The notes: generated by a model from the sequence alone, not told the origin. A stretch of 64,000 nucleotides of DNA from Brachypterus glaber (GCA_958510825.1 OY294044.1:85792895-85856894); one strand, 5' to 3'; positions 41,900 through 52,800 are shown, numbered from the stretch's first letter. Numbers and translations: made by a program.

Positions 41900-42940
41900 A
41901 CTCTCGCAATATATCTCTCAATTATCTTGCAATAGTCTAAAGAGTATCGCAAGATCATCGAGAGAGCATTGCAAGATCATTTGCTAGTCTTTAAAATAAG
42001 GAATTGACGATATTGCCAAAGGATTTTGATAGGATTCAATAACTCACAAAGGTGCCCGATTCGTTCTATAAATAGACTTTATGGTAAATAAGAAACTTTA
42101 CCTTTGCTGAATGTATTCTTTAATAAAAGAAAACAACTGCTGCAAACAAACGCGTACTTTCCCCATTTAGTTATGTTTAAGAAGAATTATTTTTAGTTTT
42201 TCAAAAAAAAACTTGCAATGGCATACGAGTTTGTTACCAAACTTTTTCGCTCTCGGGGTTGTTTTTGGTAAACATTGGGGTGGGACAAGGAGGGCCAACG
42301 GGGAAAATACAAAAGGTCGTACAAACTTGAAATTTGATTTTTAGACAAACAAAAATGGACAAAATTAAAAAAACAAGTCTTCCATTTGCTACCATTTAAA
42401 GTTTTCCAGATGTCAAACAAATATACATTTATCTAATAACTTACTTCTGAAGTGAATGTAAAAATGTTTTGCACAAAGCCGAATTTTGGTAGAGTGCTTT
42501 AATGTGACGTTTTCTATCAAGAATAAGAGTGGGGACATCACTTAAAATCTAGAAAAAAGGCAAAGCCGCAAACGTGTTTTTAGCCTTTTCCGGATATGCC
42601 AAGTTTCTCTCTAGTTATAAATTTGTAAAATATATTTTTAAGGTTATTTATCATGACATATTTTTACAATGCCGTATGCAAAAATAGACTTTTGTTCGTC
42701 ATACCTCGCATATTTTTGAACTTTTTTTGTTCTTCAGTTGGGATTAATCATCTTTCTTCATTCTGGTATTACTAAATGGAATTTTAAATAAATTAAACCC
42801 ATTTTTTTTTCGACTTATAGTAACACTTAATAAAAAGTTTCTTTAAAAATATGCGCACATTTAATTTGTGACATGTGAAGCCAAAACAAATTTTTTCAGA
42901 TTTTATTGTCTCCACTCTATTCCTTTACAGAATACGTCAC
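41900..42940. other. Noncoding part of duplication unit 1
   Basis: Contains GCAAGATCAT repeated at about 41958 and 41981 (CTCGCAATATATCTC and TCTTGCAAT nearby). A family-A-like phrase (AAGTCTTCCATTTGCTACC) is near 42378, and GTTTTTGGTAAACATTGGGGTG near 42259 resembles the dispersed GGATTGTTTTTGG repeats. No gene is recognised. Confidence 0.5.
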
Positions 42941-44154
42941 ATTAAGGCTCTCTAATTCTTGGTACTGACAAGGACCAGCAGCTCGAAATTGTGTATTAGT
43001 CAATGGATATGAAGTTATTATCCTATACAATTGTACTTTAATTTGGGTTAAAAACACGCAACATTTCATGTCCGACCTTAAATATATTAAAGTACGTGAC
43101 TTTAGAATTATAGTGTTTTTAACAAACATTGAAGTACATTTGTATAGGATCATAACTTCCTATTCATTTGTCACTGAATATTCAGTTTACTTTTTTACAG
43201 TGTAGATCATTTTTTCTTCAGGGTATCTATTTCTAGACATAGACAACTACTTATACTTCTCCTAATCTTAAGACTATATGGTAGGAAATTGAAGCTAAAA
43301 TGGATAGGAAGTTATAATTCTATACAAATGTTCTTTAATTTTTGTTAAAACACTATAGTTCTAAAGTCACGTACTTTAATATCTAAGCCGGACATGAAAT
43401 GTTCCGTATTTTTAACAAAAATTAAAGTACAGGGTGGTCCAACGAGTTATTTTTATTTGGTTGCGCTGTTAAATTTGGTAGGAGGGGTAGAAAGGTGGGG
43501 TCGATCTTAAACCATAGATTGTTTCAGGGAAATTTAGTCACCACGCAGCGCTACACGGCAGAGGAACGCTAGTTTTGTGTGCGCGAATATTACTGCATTA
43601 CTTCGACAGCATTTTTCAATTTGCACGATGTTCAGCAATGTTCAAGCCATTCGTTGATTAAGCAATGCGTTCGTAAGTTTGGGGAAACTGGTTCAACGTT
43701 AAATAAACCCATCCCCGGCCGCGGCCGCGGAGGTAGAAGGTCAGCGAGAACCCATGAAAACATTGAGAGAGTTAGAGGGTCCGTGCGACAAGAACCAAAT
43801 GTATCGACTCGAAAGCGCGCGTAAATTTGTAAGGATGCGAGCAGCGATGATCTCCTCACATTTAAAGCAACTGCACGCTTTCAAGTCGATACATTTGGTT
43901 GTTGTCGCACCGACGCTCTAACACTGTTAATGTTTTCATGGGGTCTCGCTGACCTTCGACGGCCACAGACGCGTTTATTTAACGTAGAACCAGTTTCCTC
44001 AAACTTACGAACCCGTTGCTTAATCAATATTGCTGAACATCGTGCAAATTGAAATGCTGTCGAAATCTACGGCGCGAAATAGTGGCGGAATTCTTGTTGC
44101 GCTAATATTCGCGCACACAAAACGAGCGCTCCTTTCTTGTAGCGCTGTATGGTG

Positions 44155-44166
44155 ACTAAATTTTCC
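44155..44166. repeat. Target-site duplication, 3' side of LINE
   Basis: ACTAAATTTTCC, identical to 48930-48941 and present once in the empty site at 41710-41721. Confidence 0.95.
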
Positions 44167-44179
44167 ATCATCATCAATA

Positions 44180-44479
44180 GTTTGTTTGGGTCTTTAAGAG
44201 ACAGGCGCAGCCTATGGCTCATTTATCTAAAAAATATTTAATCTGAATTGAAAGTTGGGGCAGTGAGTCTATGCTCACTGATGCGAGTTGCATCTGTCAT
44301 AATTTGGGGGGAGTGAGTCTCTGCTCACTGATGCGAGTTGCATCTGTCATAATTTGGCGCTGTGGAGTGGGTGGGAGGGGGATGGGGAGGGATGTGATAG
44401 GGAGAGGAGGGATGTGCGGGAGGAGTGAGACTATCTCACTGATGCTGGGAATGCATCTGTCCTGTATTAGTGGGTACCA
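44180..44479 (-). repeat. LINE 3' UTR with three ~50-bp repeats
   Basis: Units of the GTGAGTCTCTGCTCACTGAT, GCGAGTTGCATCTGTC type occur at about 44263-44309 and 44312-44357, with a diverged third (GTGAGACTATCTCACTGATG) at about 44425-44466. Each carries a GTGAG...CTCAC hairpin. A G-rich (plus strand) spacer separates units 2 and 3. 3' structures of this kind often serve as RT recognition signals in non-LTR elements; here that is inference. Confidence 0.8.
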
Positions 44480-47132
44480 TTACTGGTTGAGGACGTTCTT
44501 GATCTTTTTGTGAGTGTTGTGTATTTCATGATCGTAATCTAGAAAGTTTGAAATGAGGGGGTTTGGGTGATCTAAATTGTCTTGTATAAAAGACGTGCTG
44601 TAGCGGATGATTTCCGTTTTTAGGAGGGGCATTTCGAGATCTCTGTGTATCTGGTTGTTCCTCATGAACCAGGGGGCATCGAGGCATATTCTGAGTGCCT
44701 TGTTTTGGAAGGCCTGAAGTTTTGCTGAGAGCGTTTTGTTAAGGGTGATTTTATTCCAGGCTGGGGCTCCGTAAAGAAGTACCGGCTTTAGGGTTTGGTT
44801 GTAGAGAAGAAGTTTGTTTTTAATGGATAGGGGACTCTTTCTGCCTATTAGTGGATAGAGTTTGGAGAGGCGGCAATTTGCTATTTGGAGGGTGTTTTTG
44901 ACGTGCTGATCCCACGTCAAGTTTTTGGAGATTGTAATGCCGAGGTATTTGGCATGGTTTTCCCAGTTAATGGGGTGGCCATTTATCTGAATGGGTTGGG
45001 GTGGGCCTCTTCTAATCCTAGAGATTAGGATGCCTTTGGTTTTATTGGCGTTTACTTTGATTTTCCATTTGGAGAACCATTTGATTAGGGCCCTGTGTTT
45101 TTGGAATATCTGCCGTAAAGAGGTTGTACAGAAGGGGGGATAGTGGGGAACCTTGTGGAACGCCAGCTCTGATGCGGCGGGTGTTGGACTTACATTCGCC
45201 TATTTTTATCTGAAAATCTCTGCCTTTGAGGAAGGAGGCTATGAGTTTGGTGATGCCTGGGGGGAGGCCGAGAAAGTGGAGTTTGGCTACAAGACCTTTG
45301 TGCCAAACCTTATCGAAGGCTTTTGCGATGTCCAGGAGGATCAGTCCCGCGGCTTCGCGCCTATTTAGTCCGTCCGTTACAGAGTCTACCAGGCGAGCTA
45401 CCTGGTGGACTGTGGAGTGTCTGCTTCGGAAGCCGAATTGCTCATTTGGAAGGAGATTTAGTTCTTCAACTAGAGTTTGAAGTCTGGTTAGTATGACTTT
45501 CTCGGCTATTTTGCCTAGGGAGGAAAGGAGGCTTATGGGGCGGTAGCTTTCAGCAAAAGTTGGATTTTGTCCGGGTTTTTTGATTACTATTACGTCTGCG
45601 TTTTTCCAGGGCTTTGGAAAGTGGCGCAGTCTGAGCATTGCGTTAACAATGTTAACGATTTCCATAATGGTTTTCCGGGGGAGTATTTTAAGAATTTTAT
45701 TCGGTATTTGGTCGGGACCGGGGGCTTTCCTTTTTGGGAGATTTTTGATGATGCGTTTGATTTCCTCGGGGGATGTGGGGGTGATAATGTCGTTTTCGAC
45801 TTGGTTAGTGACTCTATTATAGATGTGGTTTATGTCTCTTTCATGCATGAGTTGCTCGTAGTTCTCGTCGTCCGAGTCGGGCTCGGAGTCGGTCTCTGAT
45901 TCGGAGTCGGAGTCGGGGGGGATTGGAGGGTTTGGTTGAAATTGTTTCCGCATTGCGTCAGCAAATGCTTCGGCTTTTTCGGGGGTAGAGTAGACAACTC
46001 CTCTTTGGCCGTGAATTGGGGGCATGCCTCGTTGGTGGTCGAGGGATAGGGTTTTGGCCATTCTCCAAAGTGATCTATCCTGGGGGTTGAGTGACTTTAT
46101 TTTGCCCTCCCAGCGGGAATTTGCTAGTACGTTTAGTCGGTCTTTGACTTCCTGGGTAAGTCTGTTTGCTTCGCGTTTTATATGGGGGTCTTGGAGGGTG
46201 CGTGCACGACGAAGAAGTCGGTTTTTCTCTCTGATTAAGTCTTTGAGATCTCGGGGAAGGTCCTGTGGGTTTTGGATATCTACTTTTTTGATTAATTTGG
46301 CGCTGTCCATTGCGGATTTTATGGTATTGGTGAGGGTGGTTACTGCAATATCTAGTTCTTGGACGGAATTTATTGAATTGATTTTGGTGTTGCTTTCTAG
46401 GAGTTCGGAAATATAGGAGAAGTTGTAAACGGTTTTTTTGGTGTGATTTGCGGTTGGTATGCCTCCTGCCGTGATAATGATTGGAAGGTGGTCGGAGCTT
46501 AGTTCGTGTCTTAGTTCGATGTTAATGTTTAGTGTCGTGTTTTTATACAAAACGATGTCAAGGATATCAGGAAGGCCGTGGCCATAGTGGGTTGGGGAAT
46601 CGGGTGCGGTAACCATTATATGGTTACGTTGTAATATTTCGTAAAGCCTACGGCCGTTGGCCGTAGTTGTTCTAGAGTGCCAAAGGGCGTGTTTGCAATT
46701 CAAGTCTCCGGCTAGGATTGTTGGATGATTGTCGTTAAAGTAGCCTTCGAAGTCGGCGGGTCTGACCTCCTTATTTGGGGGTTTGTAGAGGGACACGATC
46801 CTGAATTTGGAATTGTCGTGCATGTTGACGAATATGGAGGTAGTTTCGACTTGATCGCTTTGTGTGGGGGGCGCATGAAGAAGATCGTGAGATATGTGTT
46901 TTTTGATATAGATTGCTGTGCCTCCTTTGCGGTCCTGGAGTCTATCGTTACGGTAGCAGGAATAGTTGGGTATGGTACCCCTATGATGTGGTTTAAGACC
47001 AGTCTCTTGGATGAGGGCTATATCTATTTGATTTTCGTGTAGAAATTCTATGAGTTCCGGTTTTTTTGAATTGAGGCTATCAGCGTTCCAGGTGACTATT
47101 TTAAGGGCTCTGGGTTTTGTTTGTCTAGACAT
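44480..47132 (-). pseudogene. LINE ORF2: endonuclease and reverse transcriptase, YADD block deleted
   Basis: ATG at 47132. Residues ~8-220 are an exonuclease/endonuclease/phosphatase domain with TWNA (N16), IQET (E43), AGDLN (D143, N145) and SSDHLP (D214, H215), the nicking enzyme for target-primed integration. A Ser/Asp/Glu-rich linker (PDSDSESETDSEPDSDDEN) precedes the RT. From ~467 come KRKAPGPDQIP, YRPISLLSSLGK, EQFGFRSRHST, catalytic D601 in LLDIAKAFDKVW and VPQGSPLSPLLYNLFTADIP. At about 45092-45110 the sequence jumps to ALIKWFSKWKIKVNANKTKG in another frame, deleting the region that should hold YADD. The first frame ends at 45042; the second runs in frame from 45091 to the stop at 44480, with NLTWDQHVKNTLQ and the usual Jockey C-terminus. 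Confidence 0.93.
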
Positions 47133-48591
47133 TTTGGGGGCCTAGATTGGGTAATTGAAGGGAGCCAAAAGCCTGCATGAAGCTGGCGAATTCTTGCATG
47201 AAGGTGTGGATTTTTGAAATTTGGGATTGATCAAAAATATTGGGGGGATTTGCACTGGGACCTGGGGCCGTCTTGGGTTGTTGTGGGGTGGCGGCGTTGG
47301 TTGCCTTTTGGGCGTAGGAGATGCCCGGGGTGAATTTTTGGGTTGGGGGTATGACCCTTGTACGGGTTGGAGCGATGTTTGATGGGTGTTTGGGGCATTT
47401 ATGATAGTTTGCCGTGTGGGGGCCTAGGCAGTTGGCGCATTTTGCGTCCGTGTGACGGGGTTTTTCACACTTTGTTGTGTGGTGGTCTTGTGCGCATTTT
47501 ACGCATTTGGCCGGGGCGTTGCAATTGGCCTGGGAGTGGCCGAAGAGTTGGCATTTGTGACATTGCCTGAATTTGGGTTTATAGGTCTGGCTTTCGACCT
47601 TTATGACTAGGTGTAGAAGCCTAGTCTCTTTAAATATGGGGTGCTGTTGTCCTGTCACCTTGGGAAGGATGACTAGGATCAGGGGCATGGGGGTCTTGTC
47701 TTTAGTGCGCGTCATTCTCGCGACTGACGTGGGGAGGTAGCCACGCTCGATAAGAGCGGCTTGGACGTCTGCGACGTCTATCTGGGTGGGGATTCCCCGG
47801 ATTACGGCGTGGATTGCCTTGTCCTCCGGGAGGGTAAAACTATGATACGGAATTTTTTCGGTGTCTAAGTGCCTAGTGACTTTGCGGAAGTCGTCACTGG
47901 TCTGGGTGCGAATTTGCACTCCTTCGGAGGTATTTTTCGCGTGGAGGATGTTTACTTTTTGGGAGTTGAAGTGGCGGGACAAGGCTAGCCATTTTTCAGG
48001 GGCTCGAATGATGATGGGGGGGATTTTGGGGGTTTTGTGGGCTTCCTGGTCGGGGGGGGTTCCTGGGCCAGTAGCTTGGGTTTTTGGGTTTACAGGGGCC
48101 GTAACGGGGGGTTGGGGCCCTGAGCCGGAGGGGTTAGCGACTTCTTCGGAGGCAGTCGCTTTGCCGGGGGTTTTTTGGGTCTTAGCGGGTTTTTCTTCTA
48201 GGTCTGAATTTAATTTGTGTTTCCTTCTGCGCCGGTTTAAGCGCTTGCGCGGGGAGGCAAGGGGGGACCGGACTGAGTCCGAATCAGTCTCTACTACGGA
48301 CATGTCCGTTTCGAAATGATCGGGGGCATCGGAGAGCTCTTGGGTGGGAGTTTGGGTTTTTTGGGATAAGAGTGTCCCTATTTGAGAGGAGAGGCGGGAA
48401 ATTTCCTCTCGGAGTCCATTGATGGTCTCATTTGCGGTGGCTAGTTGTGTCTGAAGGAATTCGAGCTGATTTTTATGTGATTCAGCCTGGGTTTTATAGT
48501 GCTCTGCCTGGGCCTTGATTTGATCTTGGAAGTAGTCTGACATTTGTTGGTTTGGGAAGTTTGCCATGGTGGCGTCGATATTTTCAGCCAT
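47125..48591 (-). CDS. LINE ORF1, gag-like nucleic-acid-binding protein
   Basis: 488 codons, intact. The ATG at 48591 (MAENIDATMANFP) is chosen over upstream non-ATG codons because a C14 homopolymer (G-run 48662-48675 on the + strand) would precede it and no ATG lies further out in frame. Residues ~16-80 look coiled-coil (HYKTQAESHKNQLEFL, heptad-like). Residues ~95-190 are basic, Pro- and Ser-rich with RKRLNRRRRKHK. At ~344-400 are three zinc knuckles in the classic Jockey order: CX2CX4HX4C (CHKCQLFGHSQANC), CX2CX3HX4C and CX2CX3HX6C. Such proteins coat the element RNA and form the ribonucleoprotein. The stop overlaps the ORF2 start (ATGTCTAG), which suggests reinitiation. Confidence 0.93.
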   Translation of the reverse strand: MAENIDATMANFPNQQMSDYFQDQIKAQAEHYKTQAESHKNQLEFLQTQLATANETINGLREEISRLSSQIGTLLSQKTQTPTQELSDAPDHFETDMSVVETDSDSVRSPLASPRKRLNRRRRKHKLNSDLEEKPAKTQKTPGKATASEEVANPSGSGPQPPVTAPVNPKTQATGPGTPPDQEAHKTPKIPPIIIRAPEKWLALSRHFNSQKVNILHAKNTSEGVQIRTQTSDDFRKVTRHLDTEKIPYHSFTLPEDKAIHAVIRGIPTQIDVADVQAALIERGYLPTSVARMTRTKDKTPMPLILVILPKVTGQQHPIFKETRLLHLVIKVESQTYKPKFRQCHKCQLFGHSQANCNAPAKCVKCAQDHHTTKCEKPRHTDAKCANCLGPHTANYHKCPKHPSNIAPTRTRVIPPTQKFTPGISYAQKATNAATPQQPKTAPGPSANPPNIFDQSQISKIHTFMQEFASFMQAFGSLQLPNLGPQNV

Positions 48592-48929
48592 AGTGGTTTT
48601 TGAATTTCGAAGGGAAAAAAAAATAGAAGTAGTGTTCTCGGGGGCCTGGGTGGCCCCGGGCGGGGGGGGGGGGGGTGTAGTGTTAAGCACTAATTGTTAG
48701 TGGTTGGGGTCTCAGGGAACCTTTAACACACCAAACCGCCAGCCTCAGCGGTTCGTGGGAATTGGCTTAAGTCCACAGTGTGAAAAGGGCTGCAGCACTT
48801 AGCAAGCAAGCTTACAAGTGAGTATATGTTAGTTAGAATAATTATATACCAAAATAATCTTACTCAATGGAAATCTGCTGGGCGACGTCTGACCTCTTCA
48901 CTGTCACTCACTCGACTTATTAATCAAAT
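48592..48929 (-). promoter_or_regulatory. LINE 5' untranslated/promoter region
   Basis: From TTTGATTAATAAGTCGAGTG at the 5' end to ORF1. Jockey-type elements use internal promoters in this position; no specific box could be confirmed. CTGAGGCTGGCGGTTTGG near 48735 and the C14 homopolymer are the notable features. Confidence 0.5.
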
Positions 48930-48941
48930 ACTAAATTTTCC
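48930..48941. repeat. Target-site duplication, 5' side of LINE
   Basis: ACTAAATTTTCC, the second copy of the 12-bp duplication. Confidence 0.95.
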
Positions 48942-50221
48942 TGAACCAAACTATCGTTTAAGACCGACCCCACCTTTCTACCCCTCCTACCAAATTTAAC
49001 AGCGCAACCAAATAAAAAAAACTCTTTGGACCACCCTCTACAATTATATAGGACAATAACTTCCGATTTCCCATCCATTTCTAACTGAATGTTCAGTTTA
49101 CTTTTTACATTGTAAAAGTACTCTCGCAATATATCTCTCAATTATCTTGCAATAGTCTAAAGAGTATCGCAAGATCATCGAGAGAGCATTGCAAGATCAT
49201 TTGCTAGTCTTTAAAATAAGGAATTGACGATATTGCCAAAGGATTTTGATAGGATTCAATAACTCACAAAGGTGCCCGATTCGTTCTATAAATAGACTTT
49301 ATGGTAAATAAGAAACTTTACCTTTGCTGAATGTATTCTTTAATAAAAGAAAACAACTGCTGCAAACAAACGCGTACTTTCCCCATTTAGTTATGTTTAA
49401 GAAGAATTATTTTTAGTTTTTCAAAAAAAAACTTGCAATGGCATACGAGTTTGTTACCAAACTTTTTCGCTCTCGGGGTTGTTTTTGGTAAACATTGGGG
49501 TGGGACAAGGAGGGCCAACGGGGAAAATACAAAAGGTCGTACAAACTTGAAATTTGATTTTTAGACAAACAAAAATGGACAAAATTAAAAAAACAAGTCT
49601 TCCATTTGCTACCATTTAAAGTTTTCCAGATGTCAAACAAATATACATTTATCTAATAACTTACTTCTGAAGTGAATGTAAAAATGTTTTGCACAAAGCC
49701 GAATTTTGGTAGAGTGCTTTAATGTGACGTTTTCTATCAAGAATAAGAGTGGGGACATCACTTAAAATCTAGAAAAAAGGCAAAGCCGCAAACGTGTTTT
49801 TAGCCTTTTCCGGATATGCCAAGTTTCTCTCTAGTTATAAATTTGTAAAATATATTTTTAAGGTTATTTATCATGACATATTTTTACAATGCCGTATGCA
49901 AAAATAGACTTTTGTTCGTCATACCTCGCATATTTTTGAACTTTTTTTGTTCTTCAGTTGGGATTAATCATCTTTCTTCATTCTGGTATTACTAAATGGA
50001 ATTTTAAATAAATTAAACCCATTTTTTTTTCGACTTATAGTAACACTTAATAAAAAGTTTCTTTAAAAATATGCGCACATTTAATTTGTGACATGTGAAG
50101 CCAAAACAAATTTTTTCAGATTTTATTGTCTCCACTCTATTCCTTTACAGAATACGTCACATTAAGGCTCTCTAATTCTTGGTACTGACAAGGACCAGCA
50201 GCTCGAAATTGTGTATTAGTC

Positions 50222-50640
50222 AACTAATAACACTGTACGATGATTGAAAAATAAATTGATAGAATATTTAATTAACATTTTTATAATTTTGATAAAAAAA
50301 AAATTCTTGTTCTCATAAATTTAACATCTAACTACGCGTTGGTTATAATATGTGCTTGAGACCTACAGTATTTATCTTGCTACCATGTAAAGTCTCAAGA
50401 TTAGGAGCAGTTTAAATACTTTCCTACGTCTAGAAATAGATGGAGCACAAATTTACATTAATGTTATATATTTGCTTCTGAAGTGAATAAGGTCTGAAAA
50501 TGTTTTCTGAGTTGACTTTCAATACTGAGGAGGGACATCAGACCCTGCAGTCTGCCAATATTACTCTTTACGACGACTGAAAAAAATAGGTTGATTTAAG
50601 GACTTTTTAACATTAATTTCTATGATTTATTTTTTGTTTA
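50222..50640 (+). repeat. Dispersed repeat family A
   Basis: Phrases TGTACGATGATTGAAAAATA, ATTTTTATAATTTTGATAAA, ATATGTGCTTGAGACC, TGCTACCATGTAAAGTCTC, AATAGATGG and TCTGCCAATATTACTC follow in family order. It lies directly after the duplication, whose end is itself in family-A-like sequence. Confidence 0.75.
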
Positions 50641-51469
50641 CTAGATTTTATCCTTCAAAAATATATTGCCGTTGCAACCAACATTGGTGGGAAAAAAATG
50701 ACTCAAAGATATAATATTTATCGATAAAAAAGTCCAGATCTTCATAATTAAGTGGTTTTGTCCTTCAAGCCATAAACCTAAAAATTAAAAATGAGAAAAA
50801 TTTGGATAATAACTGCTTAAGTCGCTTAAAGGTTTAATGAATTATTTAACCTTTAAAAGATCTGGAGCTTTGTTTTCATCCCATATTCTCCCTATTTTAC
50901 ATTTAACCTATTAATTTCTGTCGGAATGGGTCAAAATCAGCGAACCCTCGTCTGCGGCATAGAGACGCGAGAAATGCAAGGCATACACCGGTTTTGTTAG
51001 AGACATTTTACAAATGGCCACGAATTTAATACAGACTAGTTATTTTCTCATAGTCGAGTGGTATTTCTGAATGATTATTTAAGTGGTTAGGTTTTCATTC
51101 TTCCTGATTATTATATTATTCACATCGCCTGCGCGCAGGTGGTAAAAAAATATTATACTGTAGTTTTCATTCAATTTTCAAAAAAGGTTAAAAACCTTCC
51201 TACAAAAAAATCTTGGATATAAATTTGTTTCATGAAAAAATAAGCAACTTTTCTTTTAATGTATGTTCGTCCGTCCGATGTCACATTTTTGTTTAGATCT
51301 CAAGATCGAATAATCCGATCGACTTAAAATTTTCAGGAAAAATCAAGTTATATGAGGGAAAAATTCCTGTTGTTTTTGAAAGTAATCGCCCCAAAAACAA
51401 AAAAGTTATGGGGGATTCAATTTTTAAAAAAATCGAAAAAAAGCTGAAAGAAAATTCCGATTAATAGTT
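50641..51469. other. No gene recognised
   Basis: Mixed AT-rich DNA. ATGTATGTTCGTCCGTCCGA followed by ATCTCAAGATCGAATAATCC (51258-51318) resembles common arthropod repeat sequence, but no second copy was noticed in the window. Confidence 0.45.
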
Positions 51470-51590
51470 ATTTATACTAGTGGGTAAAGTAAGATATTGC
51501 CCACGAGAAAATTGACTGAGCAGGTTAATCTTAGAGAGGGTAATATTGGTTTACCCATGAGTGCCATACAAAGTTTTGTCCAATACCCAC
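51470..51590 (+). repeat. Nested-hairpin module, relative of H3
   Basis: TACTAGTGGGTAAAGTAAGA, TATTGCCCACGAGAAAATT and ...GGTTTACCCATGAGTG keep the outer stems of 8725-8865. The central apex is shortened (TTGACTGAGCAGGTTAATC), so the innermost arm is lost. The right flank ATACAAAGTTTTGTCC matches ATACAAGGTGTTGTCC at 8849. Confidence 0.75.
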
Positions 51591-52539
51591 TTTAAACGTT
51601 TTTTTATTTATAAATTAATTCTATGTAAATTTTTAATTCAAACTTATAAAGTTTACCTTTTTAAATGTCATACATTAAATCAAGTAGGCTGCTTTGAAGT
51701 TTTATCTGAAACAATTGCAATTCGACATAATGTCAGTTACATTCGCAACAAAAATTAAAAGAAAAACATGCAAAAATTATTTAAAACTGATATTTTTGTA
51801 AGCAAAATAACGTTAGATAAAAGATAAGAATTAATTTTATAATATAACCTTTGTGTGGTTATTAACAAGTTCTCTGTTTAAAATGAAGCTAGTAATTGTC
51901 TTATTACGTTTAGGTATTGGACAAAATAACTTTTTCAGAAAAAATTACTTTTATTATAAGGATCAGTTCTACTAATTTTAAAAGTAATCCCTCTAAAAAC
52001 TTAAAAAAAAAATAAAAAAACTATCAATTTTAATTTTTGTGTTTTCTCAAACAGAAAATTTAAAAGAACCATTTTGAAAATATTTTTTTTTTAGTTTTTT
52101 TTATTTTTTTTTTAATTTTTTCAATTTTTTTTTTCAAAAAAGATCTTTTTTTAAAAAATTGTATTTTTTTATATTTTTTGAAAATTATTCTTTTTTTGTA
52201 TTTGGAAAAATGCAATATACTGTGAATAGTATTTAATGAAATGCGTAGCATGACATATCTTCACGGCTTGTTTATGAATTAATACATGTTAGAAAATAGC
52301 TAGGTACTATGCTTGCCAAAAAAGGAGAACTCAAAGTATCATTGGGTCGCGTAAGGCAGAAAGCTACCAACCCACATTGTGAGAGGTTTCGAAACATTGT
52401 ACCCGATATCTTTTACAGGAATTGAATTAAAGATAACATATTTTGTACATGTTTTGATACATGAACAAGTAAAATGTTTAATTTACATGTTTTAGTCAAA
52501 ACGTTTAAAAGTTATTAGGGATAAAGTTCAACAATTGAA
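51591..52539. other. No gene recognised
   Basis: AT-rich. The minus-strand frame at 52060-52251 is lysine/phenylalanine-rich because of T and A runs and is not credible. TAATTGTCTTATTACGTTTAGG (51895) is shared with the region after H3. Confidence 0.45.
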
Positions 52540-52800
52540 TTATAATTATTATTAATTGTAATTATAATTTACGTTTTTGCATAATGAAATTATTCATTTA
52601 AAAAAAAAAAAATTTTTTATTAGGAAACTTTGACGAAAATACCCATTTTCAACTCCGTTTTAAACCTAAAAAAAATGTAAAAAAATAAAATGATGTACCT
52701 AGGTGCCTATTATCTGACCCCCCATTTTGTTTGGACTTTAAGAGCTAAACATATTAAATATATGCGAAACGATAGTTTAAGTTGTCTTATTTACAAGTAC
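52540..52800. repeat. Degenerate half of the CCGGGTGTCCC MITE family
   Basis: Aligns with 37000-37290: CATAATGAAATTA, ACCCATTTTCAACTCCGTTT, TTAAACCTAAA, ACCCCCCATTT and ATATGCGAAACGATAGTTTA. Only one arm is present and no terminus remains. Confidence 0.65.

Larger units (their letters stand above)
40557..43001. repeat. Tandem duplication unit 1 (2445 bp)
   Basis: The block from AATGGATATGAAG to GTGTATTAGTC is followed immediately by a second copy starting at 43002. All stretches compared by eye are identical, including every small open frame in the block. The junction shows only an AA microhomology. This copy has the uninterrupted target site (ACTAAATTTTCC at 41710-41721) where the LINE sits in unit 2. 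Confidence 0.95.
44167..48929 (-). mobile_element. Jockey-type non-LTR retrotransposon (4763 bp)
   Basis: The minus-strand element is bounded by a 12-bp target duplication (ACTAAATTTTCC), with the pre-insertion site preserved in duplication unit 1. In order: ~340-bp 5' region (48929-48592), ORF1 gag-like (48591-47125), ORF2 endonuclease plus RT (47132-44480), ~310-bp 3' UTR with tandem repeats, and a (GAT)n tail (GATGATGAT, complement of 44167-44175). It is GC-richer than the surrounding DNA and stands out by base composition. The ORFs overlap by 8 bp. ORF2 is broken by an internal deletion removing the catalytic YADD block, so this copy is not autonomous. Confidence 0.95.
43002..50221. repeat. 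Tandem duplication unit 2, interrupted by the LINE
   Basis: Copy of 40557-43001 at 43002-44166 and 48942-50221. Removing the 4763-bp LINE and one 12-bp target duplication leaves exactly 2445 bp, the length of unit 1. The palindromic foldback copy starts at 43430 and resumes to 49038. Confidence 0.95.

Noticed and set aside
45153..46416. Long plus-strand open frames over the LINE ORF2
   Set aside because: They are antisense shadows of the GC-richer ORF2 coding sequence on the minus strand and show no independent motif.
47861..48319. 152-codon plus-strand frame over LINE ORF1
   Set aside because: Antisense shadow of the gag-like ORF1; tryptophan- and glycine-rich translation without domain structure.
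52060..52251. Lysine-rich minus-strand frame
   Set aside because: Produced entirely by T-run low-complexity sequence.
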